A stretch of 64,000 nt of DNA from Phycisphaeraceae bacterium (GCA_019636615.1 JAHBXF010000001.1:496001-560000), one strand, 5' to 3'; counted from the first letter of the stretch, positions 1 to 9,110 are shown. Program-made: numbers and translations. The notes: generated from the letters alone by a model not told the origin.

Positions 1-401
1 TCACGCCCGACCGCCTCGACTCGGCGGAGATGATCCTTCTCGAAGAGGGGCACTGCCTGCGCGAGCAGGCGCTGGCGGCCTGCGGCAAGCGCTCACGCCC
101 CGCGCAGACCGTGGCGACGGGGCTTGAAACGCTCAAATACCTCGTGGCCTCGGGCGCGGGGTACTCGCTCATGCCCGCTCTGGCCTGCGAGATCCCGCGG
201 GGGCTCGCCTCGCTCATCGCGCTGCGCGACTTTGACGGCGACACCCCGTCGCGACGCATCGCCCTGTGCACACGCCGGACCATGCCACGCACCGATCATG
301 TTGATTCGCTCCTGTCGTTCATCCGCGAACGCACGCCCCCGGGTGTGACCCCTGCGCCGCGGGCTGCCGCGCGCCCGCGCGGCCGAACGCAGCGCGCCTG
401 A
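1..401 (+). CDS. oxyR: OxyR-type LysR-family peroxide regulator, 3' end only
   Basis: This is the C-terminal part of a LysR-family regulator cut by the left window edge; the reading frame is open from base 3. The visible residues read ...EEGHCLREQALAAC followed by GLETLKYLVASGAGYSLMPAL. This matches the regulatory domain of OxyR, where the Cys in GHCLRDQA is the peroxide-sensing cysteine and a second Cys about nine residues later forms the disulfide; both are present here. The helix-turn-helix half lies outside the window. The tail after the domain is Arg/Ala/Pro-rich and is not conserved in the family. In the family, oxidation switches OxyR to activate catalase and peroxiredoxin genes. A PrxQ gene lies further along the window, but no link is shown. 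Other LysR proteins usually lack the two cysteines, so the call is fairly firm. Confidence 0.8.
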   Translation, partial: TPDRLDSAEMILLEEGHCLREQALAACGKRSRPAQTVATGLETLKYLVASGAGYSLMPALACEIPRGLASLIALRDFDGDTPSRRIALCTRRTMPRTDHVDSLLSFIRERTPPGVTPAPRAAARPRGRTQRA

Positions 402-458
402 AGCCGGATACGCTCTCGCGGCAAGGTTGTGATCAACGCCGGCAGAGGGCCCGCCGCC

Positions 459-956
459 ATGGGGTTTTCAACCGATATCGTTCTGCCCGCCTCTCTTTCA
501 CCCGTGTGGCCCGATGTGTGTGTGCGCTGCGGCGTGCCACGCCCGGGTGATCACATCAACCTCTCCGTCTCGAAAGATCATCCCCTGCTGCCCTTCCCGC
601 TCGCCACCGGACGGGTAGAGCGTGCGCCGGTGTGCAACCACTGCGCCGGGCCGCTGCGCTTCGAACGCCCCGCACGCTTCTGGCTCTTCGCGGCGGGGCT
701 CACCGCAGGGCTGATGCTGGGGTATTGGCTGGCCTCGAGCGGTGCCGTGCCGTTCAGACGGGCGACGAAGTGGATGCCGATCGTGTGCGGCCTGGGCGGC
801 GCGCTGCCGGGGGTCATCTACAACATCTTCTTCCCCATCGCCATCGAGGCCGAACTCAAGGGCGACACCGTGTGCTACGAGTTTGCGCGCGCCGACATCG
901 CGGCGGAGTTCAAGCGGCTCAACACCGGCCCGTCTTCGGGCTCTGGCGCGGCGTGA
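459..956 (+). CDS. Hypothetical membrane protein with two CxxC pairs
   Basis: No family recognised. The product is about 165 residues from the ATG at 459; an in-frame GTG at 429 would add ten residues and neither has a good ribosome binding site. Near the N-terminus there are two CxxC pairs (CVRC and CNHC, about 45 residues apart), which could bind one zinc ion. Two hydrophobic segments follow (WLFAAGLTAGLMLGYWLAS, and a stretch around MPIVCGLGGALPGVIYNIFF), then a short charged tail. This zinc-ribbon plus two-helix layout is common among uncharacterised bacterial membrane proteins. It follows the oxyR-like gene by 57 bases on the same strand and converges on the protease gene. Confidence 0.55.
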   Translation: MGFSTDIVLPASLSPVWPDVCVRCGVPRPGDHINLSVSKDHPLLPFPLATGRVERAPVCNHCAGPLRFERPARFWLFAAGLTAGLMLGYWLASSGAVPFRRATKWMPIVCGLGGALPGVIYNIFFPIAIEAELKGDTVCYEFARADIAAEFKRLNTGPSSGSGAA

Positions 957-994
957 TGGCAACGACCGCACGGTCAGTTCAGTCGGCGCAGAAT

Positions 995-1022
995 AACCCC
1001 GCGACCAGCGGGCCGCGGGGTT
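995..1022. terminator. Hairpin between convergent genes
   Basis: A perfect inverted repeat (AACCCCGCG at 995-1003 and CGCGGGGTT at 1014-1022, ten-base loop) lies between two convergent genes. There is no T-run of note, so it is a weak candidate for a shared bidirectional terminator. Confidence 0.4.
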
Positions 1023-1056
1023 GAGAGTGGTGCCGCAGGTGAATGCCGCGTTGGTA

Positions 1057-2463
1057 TCAACGCACGGCGTTGTTGGCGTTCAGCACGCCGCCAGTGACCG
1101 TCTTGCCCGAGAGGGCGGAGATCGGACGCACGGAGGTGAGAATCTTGTCGCGCACCTGAGCGTAAGACCAATCTGGGTTGACGCTCCACACAAGCGCCGC
1201 CACGCCCGTGACATGCGGTGCTGCCATTGAAGTGCCACTCAGGTAGGCGTAGGCGTTGTTGGCGTTCCTGTTGATGTAGGTGGATGCGATGTTCGTTCCC
1301 GGCGCACCGAGATCGACACGGGTTGCGCCGTAGTTTGAGAAGGTCGAGAGTTTGTCGTCATTATCGATCGACGCGACTGAAATGACGTTGTCCTGCGGGT
1401 AACTCGCCGGATAGAAGGGGGTGCTGTCGTTATTGACGCTGCTGTTCCCCGCCGCGCACACAAGCATGTGCCCCGCGTTGCGGGCGCTGGTTACCGCAGA
1501 GTCGAAGGCGCTGCTGTACGAGGTGCCCCCCCAGGAATGGTTGGAAACCTTGATACCCTTGTTCACGCAGTAGTTGATGGCGCTGATCCCCGCGGAACTC
1601 GACACAGCACCCGTGCGAGATCCGATCTTGAGCGCGACCATGCGCACGTGCCAGCACACACCCGTCACGCCTTTGCCGTTGTTTCCCGCGGCGCCGACGG
1701 TTCCTGCGGTGTGGGTGCCGTGTCCGTTGTCGTCGGTAGGGTCGTTGTCGTTGTTCCAGAAATCCCATCCCCAGGTATCATCGACAAGGCCGTTGCCGTC
1801 GTCATCACGCTTGTTACCCGCTGTTTCACCGGGGTTCGACCAGATGTTCACGCTCAGGTCCTCGTGTGTCCGACGGATCCCCGAGTCGGCCATTCCCACC
1901 ACGACAGCGGACGATCCGGTAGTGACATCCCACGCGAGATTGGCGTCGATGTCCGCGCCGGCGGTGCCCGGATCGCCGTTCACCGTCTGCCCGGTGTTGT
2001 TGAGCCCCCAGAGCAGGCCGTAGTACGTGTCGTTTGGCGTCGCGATGATGCTGTAAAAATAGTCGGGCTCAACGAAATCGATGATCCCCAGCGCCCCGCC
2101 CATCTGATCCACCAACTTGACCGCGTCCTCCGCGTTCCCCGGCACGAACATGTGCTCGAGACCGGGAACAAGTTCCCACGTCTGAAGCGTTTGTCCTCCG
2201 ATCGTCAGCCGGATCGCCGCGCGCAACTCCTCGGTCGAATCGTCCGACCATTTCACAAGAATGCTCGACGGATCAAAGGGCGCGTCTGGGAAGAACTCAA
2301 GGTGCGCATCACGCTGCTGACGCCAGATCGAAGAAAGGTCCGCCGGCGCTGACACTTTCACAGATACCGCAGACCCCGACACTTCATCAGCCCCGCACGC
2401 TGCGCCCGCGCACCATGTGATCACCTGAACGCACATCAGCGCCAATCCAACTCGGGTAGCCAT
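1057..2463 (-). CDS. Secreted subtilisin-like serine protease (peptidase family S8)
   Basis: A 468-residue exported subtilase. The start at 2463 is chosen because MATRVGLALMCVQVITW begins a signal peptide and GGGG lies upstream of the ATG; the frame stays open further upstream. The triad is complete: Asp193 (MADSGIR), His248 (NGHGTHTAG) and Ser412 (GTSMAAPHVTG), with the oxyanion Asn in CAAGNSS. About 150 residues between signal peptide and catalytic domain probably hold an inhibitory propeptide, including a fervidolysin-like stretch ending DFVEPDYFY. There is no PEP-CTERM tail or dockerin, so it probably ends as a soluble secreted enzyme. It is a single gene with its own promoter just upstream (2541-2569), divergent from the permease gene. 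Confidence 0.9.
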   Translation of the reverse strand: MATRVGLALMCVQVITWCAGAACGADEVSGSAVSVKVSAPADLSSIWRQQRDAHLEFFPDAPFDPSSILVKWSDDSTEELRAAIRLTIGGQTLQTWELVPGLEHMFVPGNAEDAVKLVDQMGGALGIIDFVEPDYFYSIIATPNDTYYGLLWGLNNTGQTVNGDPGTAGADIDANLAWDVTTGSSAVVVGMADSGIRRTHEDLSVNIWSNPGETAGNKRDDDGNGLVDDTWGWDFWNNDNDPTDDNGHGTHTAGTVGAAGNNGKGVTGVCWHVRMVALKIGSRTGAVSSSAGISAINYCVNKGIKVSNHSWGGTSYSSAFDSAVTSARNAGHMLVCAAGNSSVNNDSTPFYPASYPQDNVISVASIDNDDKLSTFSNYGATRVDLGAPGTNIASTYINRNANNAYAYLSGTSMAAPHVTGVAALVWSVNPDWSYAQVRDKILTSVRPISALSGKTVTGGVLNANNAVR

Positions 2464-2540
2464 TTTGATTTTCCCCAATGGCACCAGTTCCAGGCCGGTG
2501 CAACCTCTGTGCGGGCTCATGCCGCATTTCACGAACTCTC

Positions 2541-2569
2541 AACCTACCCAAAGAACGGGTTCTTGTCAA
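2541..2569 (-). promoter_or_regulatory. Sigma-70-type promoter of the subtilase gene
   Basis: On the minus strand a consensus -35 box TTGACA (2564-2569) is followed after exactly 17 bases by TAGGTT (2541-2546). Transcription would start near 2534, giving a leader of about 70 bases. The spacer contains a palindrome, AGAACCCGTTCT, lying between the two boxes where a repressor would block polymerase. Confidence 0.65.
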
Positions 2570-2758
2570 TAGAATTTCGGACCCAGACTGTGTCGGCAGC
2601 GATTGACGACCCCCGATCTGAGGTGTGCCGGGCCCGGGAAACTCCGAGTCGTTCCTGCACACGCCTTCGCCGGCCACATAGGAAGGCCCACGCCGGCAAA
2701 CGAAGAAGACAACGCCGATGAGGCGGCTCAAACCCCCGGCTCTACCCTGCGCCGGCGC

Positions 2759-4450
2759 ATGCTCCTTTTCTTCGCCATTCTGCCAGTGGCCCTGCTCATC
2801 GCCCTGATGACCGTGCGCTGCGCGCCCCTCAGGCTGCCGATGCCGGCCCACGCGGCCCTTCCCGCCGCGGCGCTCGTCGCCTATGCCGCCGCGATGACCC
2901 TCTTCGCACCGGCCGGCGGCGCGACGCGGCACGCCCGCCTCACGCACGCGGCGGTGATCGACGGCTTGCTCTCGTCGCTCACGCCGTTGGGCATCGTCTT
3001 CGGGGCCATCGTGCTCTTCAAAACGCTCGAACACTCGGGCGCGATGCGGGTGCTCACGGCGCGGCTGCGCGCCCTGAGCCCAGATCCTGTCGCGCAACTC
3101 ATGCTCGTTGCGTGGGCCTTCTCGTTCCTCGTCGAGGGGCTGAGCGGGTTTGGCACACCCGCCGCGCTGGCCGCGCCCGTTCTGGTCGGGCTTGGGTTCC
3201 CCGCGCTGCGCGTCGCGGCGGTGTGCCTGGTGCTCAACACCGTGCCGGTGTCGTTCGGCGCGGTGGGCACGCCCACGTGGTTCGGCCTTGGCGAACTGAA
3301 CCTGAGCGGCGACGAGATCGCAGACATCGGCCGGCGCACCGCCATCATCCACGCCGCCGCCGCGCCGCTGATCGTCCCCGCGGGGTTGCTGCTCGTCACG
3401 TCATGGCGAGAAGTCCGCTGCCGGCTGTGGTTCGTGCTGCTCTCGGTGAGCGCGTGCGTGGTTCCCTACCTGGTCACGGCGTTCTTCTCTGTAGAGTTTC
3501 CGTCGATCGTGGGCGGGGTGTGCGGCATCGTCTCGACGGCGGCGCTGGCCGGGGCGCGCATCGGGCTGCCCCGGGCCACCGGCGCCGCGGCCGTGCCAGC
3601 CCCCGACGCTCCGCGGCACGCGCCAGCGCCCCTCACACTTCTCCGTGCCAGCGCGCCCCTGGCGGCCACGGTGCTCCTGCTGGCGGTCACACGCATCGAG
3701 CCCCTGGGTCTTAAGTCGCTTCTCACGGCGGATTCACCCGCGGCGGCCATCACGCTGGGCCCGCTGGGCGAGGCGTGGGTGAGCGCGCCGCTGGTCGTTG
3801 GCCTTCGCGACATCCTGGGCACGCAGACATCGTGGCGCATGCCGCTGCTCTATGTGCCCTTCATTCTGCCCTTTGTGGCGGTGTCGCTCCTCAGCGTGCC
3901 GCTGCTGCGCATGCCCGCCCGCGCGGTGCGCGACGCGTGGCGACAGACGTTCGCGCGCCTGGCACGCCCCGCGCTGGCGCTGGCGGGGGCCATGGTGCTC
4001 GTGAAACTCATGATGCTCGGCGGCGAGGCTTCGCCCTCGATGCGCATCGGGCGGGCCATGGCCGACGCCGCGGGGGGTGCGTGGCCTTCGCTCGCGCCGC
4101 TGCTGGGCGCGCTCGGGTCGTTCTTCGCGGGCTCGAACAGTGTTTCAAACCTGACCTTCGGCCCCATCCAGGCCTCGATCGCCGAGCAACTGGGCCTCCA
4201 CACACCCACCATTCTGGCCTTGCAGTCGGCCGGCGGGGCCCTGGGCAACATGATCTGCGTGCACAACATCGTCGCGGTGGCGGCCGTGCTCGGGCTCACG
4301 CAGGCGCGGCACCCCCCCGGCGAAGACAATGGCCCCGACACCAGCCCGGGCGGCGAAGTGGCCTCGGTGCTGAGACTCACGGCGGGGCCGTGCGCGCTCT
4401 ACGCCCTGGTGGCCGCGGCGGTCGCGTGGGTGCTGCTGCTCTTTCCATGA
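2759..4450 (+). CDS. L-lactate permease family transporter (LldP/LctP, TC 2.A.14)
   Basis: About 563 residues, close to the usual 550 of the family, with some 12-14 hydrophobic segments. Family hallmarks are EGLSGFGTPAAL (around residues 126-137), SFGAVGTPTWFG (around 165-177) and, near the C-terminus, GSNSVSNLTFGPIQ followed by LALQSAGGALGNMICVHNIV. These proteins import lactate or glycolate by proton symport. The frame is open upstream to 2603, but the extra 52 residues are polar and unlike the family, so the ATG at 2759 (MLLFFAILPVALL) is preferred. It stands alone, divergent from the protease and convergent with the hydrolase; no lactate dehydrogenase is nearby, so the substrate is not supported by context. 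Confidence 0.85.
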   Translation: MLLFFAILPVALLIALMTVRCAPLRLPMPAHAALPAAALVAYAAAMTLFAPAGGATRHARLTHAAVIDGLLSSLTPLGIVFGAIVLFKTLEHSGAMRVLTARLRALSPDPVAQLMLVAWAFSFLVEGLSGFGTPAALAAPVLVGLGFPALRVAAVCLVLNTVPVSFGAVGTPTWFGLGELNLSGDEIADIGRRTAIIHAAAAPLIVPAGLLLVTSWREVRCRLWFVLLSVSACVVPYLVTAFFSVEFPSIVGGVCGIVSTAALAGARIGLPRATGAAAVPAPDAPRHAPAPLTLLRASAPLAATVLLLAVTRIEPLGLKSLLTADSPAAAITLGPLGEAWVSAPLVVGLRDILGTQTSWRMPLLYVPFILPFVAVSLLSVPLLRMPARAVRDAWRQTFARLARPALALAGAMVLVKLMMLGGEASPSMRIGRAMADAAGGAWPSLAPLLGALGSFFAGSNSVSNLTFGPIQASIAEQLGLHTPTILALQSAGGALGNMICVHNIVAVAAVLGLTQARHPPGEDNGPDTSPGGEVASVLRLTAGPCALYALVAAAVAWVLLLFP

Positions 4451-4467
4451 GGCGCGGCTGCCGCGGA

Positions 4468-5616
4468 TCACTTGACACCAAACTCAACCTTGCCGGGAAT
4501 GGTGGCGCGCATCTCTTCGCTGCGCAGCGCCTTCGCCGCGTCGTCATCGCCGTTCACGTGCGCCCGCAGAAAGAGCAGCGTTGACGCGGCCACCGCGTCG
4601 CGGATGTGCTCGGCGTCCGTGGAGGGACGCTCGCCCAGCAACGACGCGGCTGACTTGCCCTGATACGACGAGTGCGTGGCCCCTTCGATGTAGAGCAGGT
4701 ACGCGGGCTTGCCCCCCTGCGCTGCGCCGCGCGATTTCTCGAACGGGTGGCGACGCGACTCGGGGGTTTCGCGGCCCATCTCCGGGGGTGAGCCGTCGAG
4801 CGAGCCGGCCATGACCAGCAGGGGCACATCGACGGCCGACCACGAGCGGTCATCGAGCAGGCGGCTGGTGGTTCCCTGGCCGGAGATGATGACGCCCGCC
4901 TTGAAGCGCGCATCGCCGATGCTCGTCATGCCCAGCCCTCGGGCCCCGATGCCCGCCGCGCGGGCACGCACCCCCACGCACAACTGCGCGGTGAACGCCC
5001 CGGCCGAATGCCCCCCCACCGCGATGCGCTGCGCATCGAACATCGGCGGCGAGCCCGCGGCGCGCCCCATCTCCGCGGCGATCTCATCGAGCCGATCGAC
5101 CACCAGCACGCAATCGGCCACGCGCCCGCCCAGATTCACGCTGCCGTACAGCGCGCGCCGGCCCGCGGGGGTTGCCACGCCCGGCCCTCGCTCGCCGCGG
5201 CGGCGCGCCAGCGCGATCGAGTCTTCGTGCGTCATCGCCACCGAGGCGAAGCCGTGCGTCGCCAGGAAATCAAGCAAGGCGCCGAAAGCATCGCGCGAGC
5301 CCCCCGCGCCGTGGCTGAAGACCAGCAGCGGCCACCCCTCTTCGGGCGGCTTGGCCCCAGGCGCCGGCGTGGGCACTCGCACGCGCAGTTCCAGTTGCTT
5401 GTTCCGCGCCGTATCGGCGATCTCAAAATCGCGCCGATTCACCGTCAGAACGCCCGCGGGCAGCACAAAGCGCTCCGCGTCGTGCGCCCCCGCCTTCAAC
5501 GCCGCGCCACCGGCCGCCGGCGGCTCGGCAAAGACCGTCCCGCAGAAGAGCGAGAGCAGACAGACGCACCCCGCCGCCAGCCGCGCGTGAACACCCTCTC
5601 CACGGCGCATGTTCAT
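4468..5616 (-). CDS. Secreted alpha/beta hydrolase (dienelactone hydrolase / chlorophyllase-like)
   Basis: About 382 residues with a signal peptide (LAAGCVCLLSLFCGTVFA). The fold is seen in WPLLVFSHGAGGSRDAF (oxyanion loop), the nucleophile elbow GGHSAGAFT, PLLVMAGSLDG (likely acidic residue) and EGATHSSYQG (catalytic His), in the order expected for alpha/beta hydrolases of the PAF-acetylhydrolase/chlorophyllase type. Substrate unknown, probably an ester. The start is uncertain: ATGs at 5634, 5616 and 5610 all precede the signal peptide, while the frame continues to 5793 over the neighbour's end without protein-like sequence. It converges on the permease gene with 17 bases between stops. Confidence 0.75.
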   Translation of the reverse strand: MNMRRGEGVHARLAAGCVCLLSLFCGTVFAEPPAAGGAALKAGAHDAERFVLPAGVLTVNRRDFEIADTARNKQLELRVRVPTPAPGAKPPEEGWPLLVFSHGAGGSRDAFGALLDFLATHGFASVAMTHEDSIALARRRGERGPGVATPAGRRALYGSVNLGGRVADCVLVVDRLDEIAAEMGRAAGSPPMFDAQRIAVGGHSAGAFTAQLCVGVRARAAGIGARGLGMTSIGDARFKAGVIISGQGTTSRLLDDRSWSAVDVPLLVMAGSLDGSPPEMGRETPESRRHPFEKSRGAAQGGKPAYLLYIEGATHSSYQGKSAASLLGERPSTDAEHIRDAVAASTLLFLRAHVNGDDDAAKALRSEEMRATIPGKVEFGVK

Positions 5617-5693
5617 GTTCGCATCATCCCTTCGCATGCCAGAGCATAACGCGCCGCCCCTGGCCGCATTGCCCAAGAAACGTTCGATGCGCA

Positions 5694-6203
5694 TCAGGCG
5701 CGGCTCGTGACCGCCAACCACACACCGATGCCCAGAAACATGCACGCCGCACCCATCGTCAGCAGCGTTCCATGCTTCTCGCGCCTCAGGCAAGACTCGG
5801 CCGGGTTCTGCGGGTTGTAGTACACCGTCACCCGCGAACCCACCGGGTATTCTGCCAACCAGCGCTCGGCGTGCTCACGCAAACTCGTGCTCACCACGCC
5901 GCCCGGCGCGATGACGTCGCCCCGGTGCTTCACGCCGCCAACCGGGTACTCGTACACGATGTGCGCCGCGAACACGCCCGCCGAGTGCGACTCGGGGCTT
6001 TGAAAACTCGACCCACTCCCGTGACGGCGCACCCGCCCTTCCTGAATCACGCCCTGAGCCGCGAGCCAGTGCCGCGTCGCGGCCACCTTCATGTGAAGCC
6101 GAATGTCGTAGACCACCGCGCCCACACCGGCCCCGATGGCCACGAAACCCGCCAGCGCCTGCGGGTGCTTGAGCAACGCCTCGATCACGGTCCCTGCATC
6201 CAT
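5694..6203 (-). CDS. DUF3592 domain membrane protein
   Basis: About 169 residues. A hydrophobic segment near the N-terminus (LAGFVAIGAGVGAVVYDI) and one at the C-terminus (LLTMGAACMFLGIGVWLAV) flank a soluble part with the DUF3592 pattern: a Tyr-rich strand HIVYEYPVGGVKHRGD and the signature YPVGSRVTVYYNPQNPAES. DUF3592 proteins are small membrane proteins of unknown function, sometimes linked to envelope stress. The ATG at 6203 gives a compact protein; one at 6251 is also possible. It lies just upstream of the hydrolase on the same strand (about 78 bases apart), so the two may be co-transcribed. Confidence 0.7.
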   Translation of the reverse strand: MDAGTVIEALLKHPQALAGFVAIGAGVGAVVYDIRLHMKVAATRHWLAAQGVIQEGRVRRHGSGSSFQSPESHSAGVFAAHIVYEYPVGGVKHRGDVIAPGGVVSTSLREHAERWLAEYPVGSRVTVYYNPQNPAESCLRREKHGTLLTMGAACMFLGIGVWLAVTSRA

Positions 6204-6562
6204 GGGCACTGCCTCCCGCCGCGGGCGCCATGCCGCGCTCACCTGCGCCATCGGCTCAGAAGAGCGGCACCTTTGACGCGGCCGCCCCCACACGCCGTGA
6301 TAGGGGCACCGTGGACCGCGCCACCCGTCCACGCTTCGCCCTCACCCACCTCCACCCACATCCAGCACCGCTCCACCCGCCCGCCGCACCGGCGGCCGTA
6401 CCGTGCCCCTCAACCCTCTCGACACGGCTTATCGGTCTGAGCATGACGCGTTTCTGTCGAGAACGCCGGGTATCGCACGCGGGCAACGCTCTACCCTTCC
6501 AGGCAACGATCTGCCGCGCGGCGTTCGCGTCGGCAGGTTTTTCGCTTCTGAGGAGAAGAGAG
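6204..6562. other. Intergenic region between divergent genes
   Basis: No gene or repeat is recognised here. Only the last bases are informative: GAGGAGAAGAG just before 6563 is a strong ribosome binding site for the PEP-CTERM-type gene. No confident -35/-10 pair was found. Confidence 0.4.
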
Positions 6563-7183
6563 ATGAGATCTGTGTGCATTGGCGTGGTCGCCGCGCTCGT
6601 GGGCGGCGCTCACGCGTCGATCATCAACGGCGGGTTTGAGAACCCCAACCTCGGCTTTCGTTCCGTGCTGCCGGGGCAGACCTACGGCAACTGGACCAAC
6701 GCCGGCCCGGGAGACATCGAGTTCGTGCAGGCGGTTTCAAACCCCAACCTGAACAACCTCCAGTTCTCAGCCTATGAAGGTCAATACTGGATCGACCTGT
6801 GCGGCGTCGGCGCACCCAGCGCGATCTACCAGGATCTCACCGGCCTCACCCCGGGTCAGCGCTACAGCGTCGAGTTCGCCTTCAGCGCCAATGTCTGGGG
6901 CCCCAACTTCAACTTCTCGATGGATGTTCTCTGGAACAACGCGGTCGTCGGCAACTTCCAGGTTGTCCGCGGCGGCTCCAACGGCCTTCTCATGAACTGG
7001 GAACTCAAGAACGTTGAAGTCGTTGCCCAACCCGGCAACAACCGGCTCATGTTCAAGGCCCTCACCGCCACCTCGGCGCGCGGCCCGGCCATCGACGCGG
7101 TCTCGATCTCGCTCATCCCCTCGCCCGGCTCTCTGGCGATGCTGGCGATGGGCGCAGCGCCCGCGCTCCGTCGCCGCCGCTGA
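6563..7183 (+). CDS. Secreted PEP-CTERM-type protein with a DUF642/choice-of-anchor-C-like domain
   Basis: A 206-residue exported protein. The ATG at 6563 is fixed by GAGGAGAAGAG directly upstream and by the signal peptide MRSVCIGVVAALVGGAHA. The mature part starts INGGFENP and carries WTNAGPGDIEFVQ, YWIDLCGV and IYQDLTGLTPGQRYSVEFAFSAN, the jelly-roll pattern of DUF642/choice-of-anchor-C domains in secreted plant and bacterial proteins. The C-terminus (IPSPGSLAMLAMGAAPALRRRR) is a PEP-CTERM-like sorting tail: a Pro motif, a hydrophobic segment and an Arg cluster. In that family the tail is recognised by an exosortase and the protein is surface- or matrix-anchored. Function otherwise unknown. 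It is monocistronic, with a terminator directly downstream. Confidence 0.75.
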   Translation: MRSVCIGVVAALVGGAHASIINGGFENPNLGFRSVLPGQTYGNWTNAGPGDIEFVQAVSNPNLNNLQFSAYEGQYWIDLCGVGAPSAIYQDLTGLTPGQRYSVEFAFSANVWGPNFNFSMDVLWNNAVVGNFQVVRGGSNGLLMNWELKNVEVVAQPGNNRLMFKALTATSARGPAIDAVSISLIPSPGSLAMLAMGAAPALRRRR

Positions 7184-7217
7184 TCACCCCGCCCGCTTGC
7201 GCTTCGCTCAACCCCCA

Positions 7218-7254
7218 AGCCCCCGCGGCCGCACGCCGGTCCAAGGGGCTTTTT
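7218..7254 (+). terminator. Intrinsic terminator after the PEP-CTERM-type gene
   Basis: AGCCCC (7218-7223) pairs with GGGGCT (7245-7250), the loop contains further GC pairing, and a run of five T follows. It sits 35 bases after the stop codon. Confidence 0.6.
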
Positions 7255-7327
7255 CATGCGCACGGGCGTTGCCTCAGATACGCTTGAGTCCGCGGCGGGC
7301 CTCCGTCGCCGGCCAGGAACCGCACGC

Positions 7328-9097
7328 ATGACCTTCGACTCCTGGGCCCTGGCGATCATCCTTGTCGCCACGCTGGGCCTCTTTATCTGGGGACGCTTCA
7401 AGCCAGAGGTGGTGGCACTGGGCGCGCTGCTGCTGTGCGCGCTGCTGGGCATCATCACCCCCGAGGCGACGTTCGTGGGTTTCGGCCACCCGGCGGTGAT
7501 CACGGTGGGCGCGGTGCTGGTGCTCAGCCAGGCCCTGGCCGCGGCGGGGCTTGTCGAACTGGCCACCCGTCCCCTCGGCCGGCTCACCCGCTACCCGCTC
7601 GTGCTGCTGGGAAGCATGACGCTGATGGTCGCCGTGCTCTCGGGCTTCATCAACAACGTGGGCGCCCTGGCGCTCATGATGCCCATCGCCATCGGCCTGG
7701 CCCGCCACAGCGGCAAACCACCCTCCATGTTCCTCATGCCGCTGGCCTTCGGCTCTCTGCTGGGCGGCATGACCACCCTCATCGGCACCCCGCCCAACAT
7801 GATCGTGTCGAGTTTCAGGCTTGAAGCCGGGGGCCAGCCCTTCGGGCTCTTCTCGTTCACACCCGTGGGCGTGTGCGTCGCGGCGGCCGGCATCATCACC
7901 ATCATGCTGGCGTGGCGGCTCATCCCGCGCCGTGAGTCGCAGGTCAGCAGCGAAGACCTCGTGAAAGTCGGCCCCTACCTCACCGAGGCCGTCGTCTCCG
8001 AGAAGAGCCCCGCCATCGGCCAGACCCTGCGCGAACTCAAACCCCAGGACGTGCAGGTGCTGGCCATCATCCGCGGCGAACGACGCATCAGCGCCCCTTC
8101 GGCCTTCCTTCATATCCGCGGGGGCGACCTGCTCGTCATGATGGGCGAGAGCGAGGCCATCGAGAAGTTCACCACCGCCATGGGCCTGGTCATGGAAGTG
8201 CAGGAAGAAGACCTCAAGGCCGAACTGCTCGAGAGCGAAGAGATCGGCCTGGCCGAGGCCGTGCTCATGCCTCACTCCATCCTTGTGGGCAAAACCGCCA
8301 TCGACACGCGCCTGCGCGACCGCCACGGCATGAACCTGCTGGGAATCGCCCGCGAGGGCGCACGCATCGGCACGCGCCTGGCCAACACGCGCTTCCGCCC
8401 CGGCGACGTGCTGCTCGTGCAGGGCAACCGCGCCGACATCTACGCCGAACTGGCCGACCTTGGCTGCCTGCCCCTCGCCGAGCGCGCCATCGGCCTGGCG
8501 CAAACCAAGCGCCGCTGGCAGGCCCTGGCGATCTTCCTGGGCGCCATCGCCCTGGTCGCGGGAGGCTGGCTCAGCGCCTCCGTCTCGTTCACCCTCGCCG
8601 CCCTCCTCATGGTCGTCACCAACGTCATCTCCCTGCGCCGCGCCTACGCGGCCATCGACTGGCCGGTGCTCTTCCTCCTCGCGGCCATGCTCCCCGTGGG
8701 CCTGGCCATCGAATCGACCGGCCTGGCCCAACTCATCGCGCAGGGCACGATGTCCCTCTCAACCATCGTGCCGCTGTGGGGAATGCTGGCCATCGTCATG
8801 ATCGTCACCATGTTCCTCTCCGACATCGTCAACAACGCCGCCGCGGCGGTGATGATGTGCCCCATCGCCATCGGCATCGCGTCGGGCCTGAACGCCTCGC
8901 CCGATCCCTTCCTGCTCGCCGTGGCCATCGGCGCGTCGTGCGCCTTCCTCACGCCCATCGGCCACCAGTCGAACCTGCTGGTGATGGGCCCCGGTGGTTA
9001 CCGCTTCGGCGACTACTGGCGACTGGGCATCGTGCTCGAGGCCGTGATCGTTGCGGTGTCTGTCCCCGCGCTCCTCTTCTTCTGGCCCCCGGTATGA
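7328..9097 (+). CDS. SLC13/DASS-type anion transporter with two TrkA-C domains
   Basis: A 589-residue membrane protein. The two halves are hydrophobic and homologous in style; each has the family's Asn-containing re-entrant motif (SGFINNVGALALMMPIAIG in the first half, LSDIVNNAAAAVMMCPIAIG in the second). Between them lie two TrkA-C (RCK_C) domains, about residues 212-290 (GPYLTEAVVSEKSPAIGQTL) and 305-385 (LVGKTAIDTRLRDRHGMNL), which bind small regulatory ligands. This layout is typical of bacterial SLC13-like sodium:sulfate or dicarboxylate transporters with central TrkA-C pairs. Substrate not determinable; sulfate or dicarboxylate are the usual ones. The start ATG at 7328 gives a normal N-terminus. 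The MscS gene starts 13 bases after the stop, suggesting an operon. Confidence 0.85.
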   Translation: MTFDSWALAIILVATLGLFIWGRFKPEVVALGALLLCALLGIITPEATFVGFGHPAVITVGAVLVLSQALAAAGLVELATRPLGRLTRYPLVLLGSMTLMVAVLSGFINNVGALALMMPIAIGLARHSGKPPSMFLMPLAFGSLLGGMTTLIGTPPNMIVSSFRLEAGGQPFGLFSFTPVGVCVAAAGIITIMLAWRLIPRRESQVSSEDLVKVGPYLTEAVVSEKSPAIGQTLRELKPQDVQVLAIIRGERRISAPSAFLHIRGGDLLVMMGESEAIEKFTTAMGLVMEVQEEDLKAELLESEEIGLAEAVLMPHSILVGKTAIDTRLRDRHGMNLLGIAREGARIGTRLANTRFRPGDVLLVQGNRADIYAELADLGCLPLAERAIGLAQTKRRWQALAIFLGAIALVAGGWLSASVSFTLAALLMVVTNVISLRRAYAAIDWPVLFLLAAMLPVGLAIESTGLAQLIAQGTMSLSTIVPLWGMLAIVMIVTMFLSDIVNNAAAAVMMCPIAIGIASGLNASPDPFLLAVAIGASCAFLTPIGHQSNLLVMGPGGYRFGDYWRLGIVLEAVIVAVSVPALLFFWPPV

Positions 9098-9110
9098 TCC
9101 CGGCAGAACC

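Noticed and set aside
7274-8731. Long minus-strand frame opposite the SLC13-type gene (His/Gln/Gly-rich)
   Set aside because: A typical GC-driven shadow; the plus strand encodes a clear transporter.
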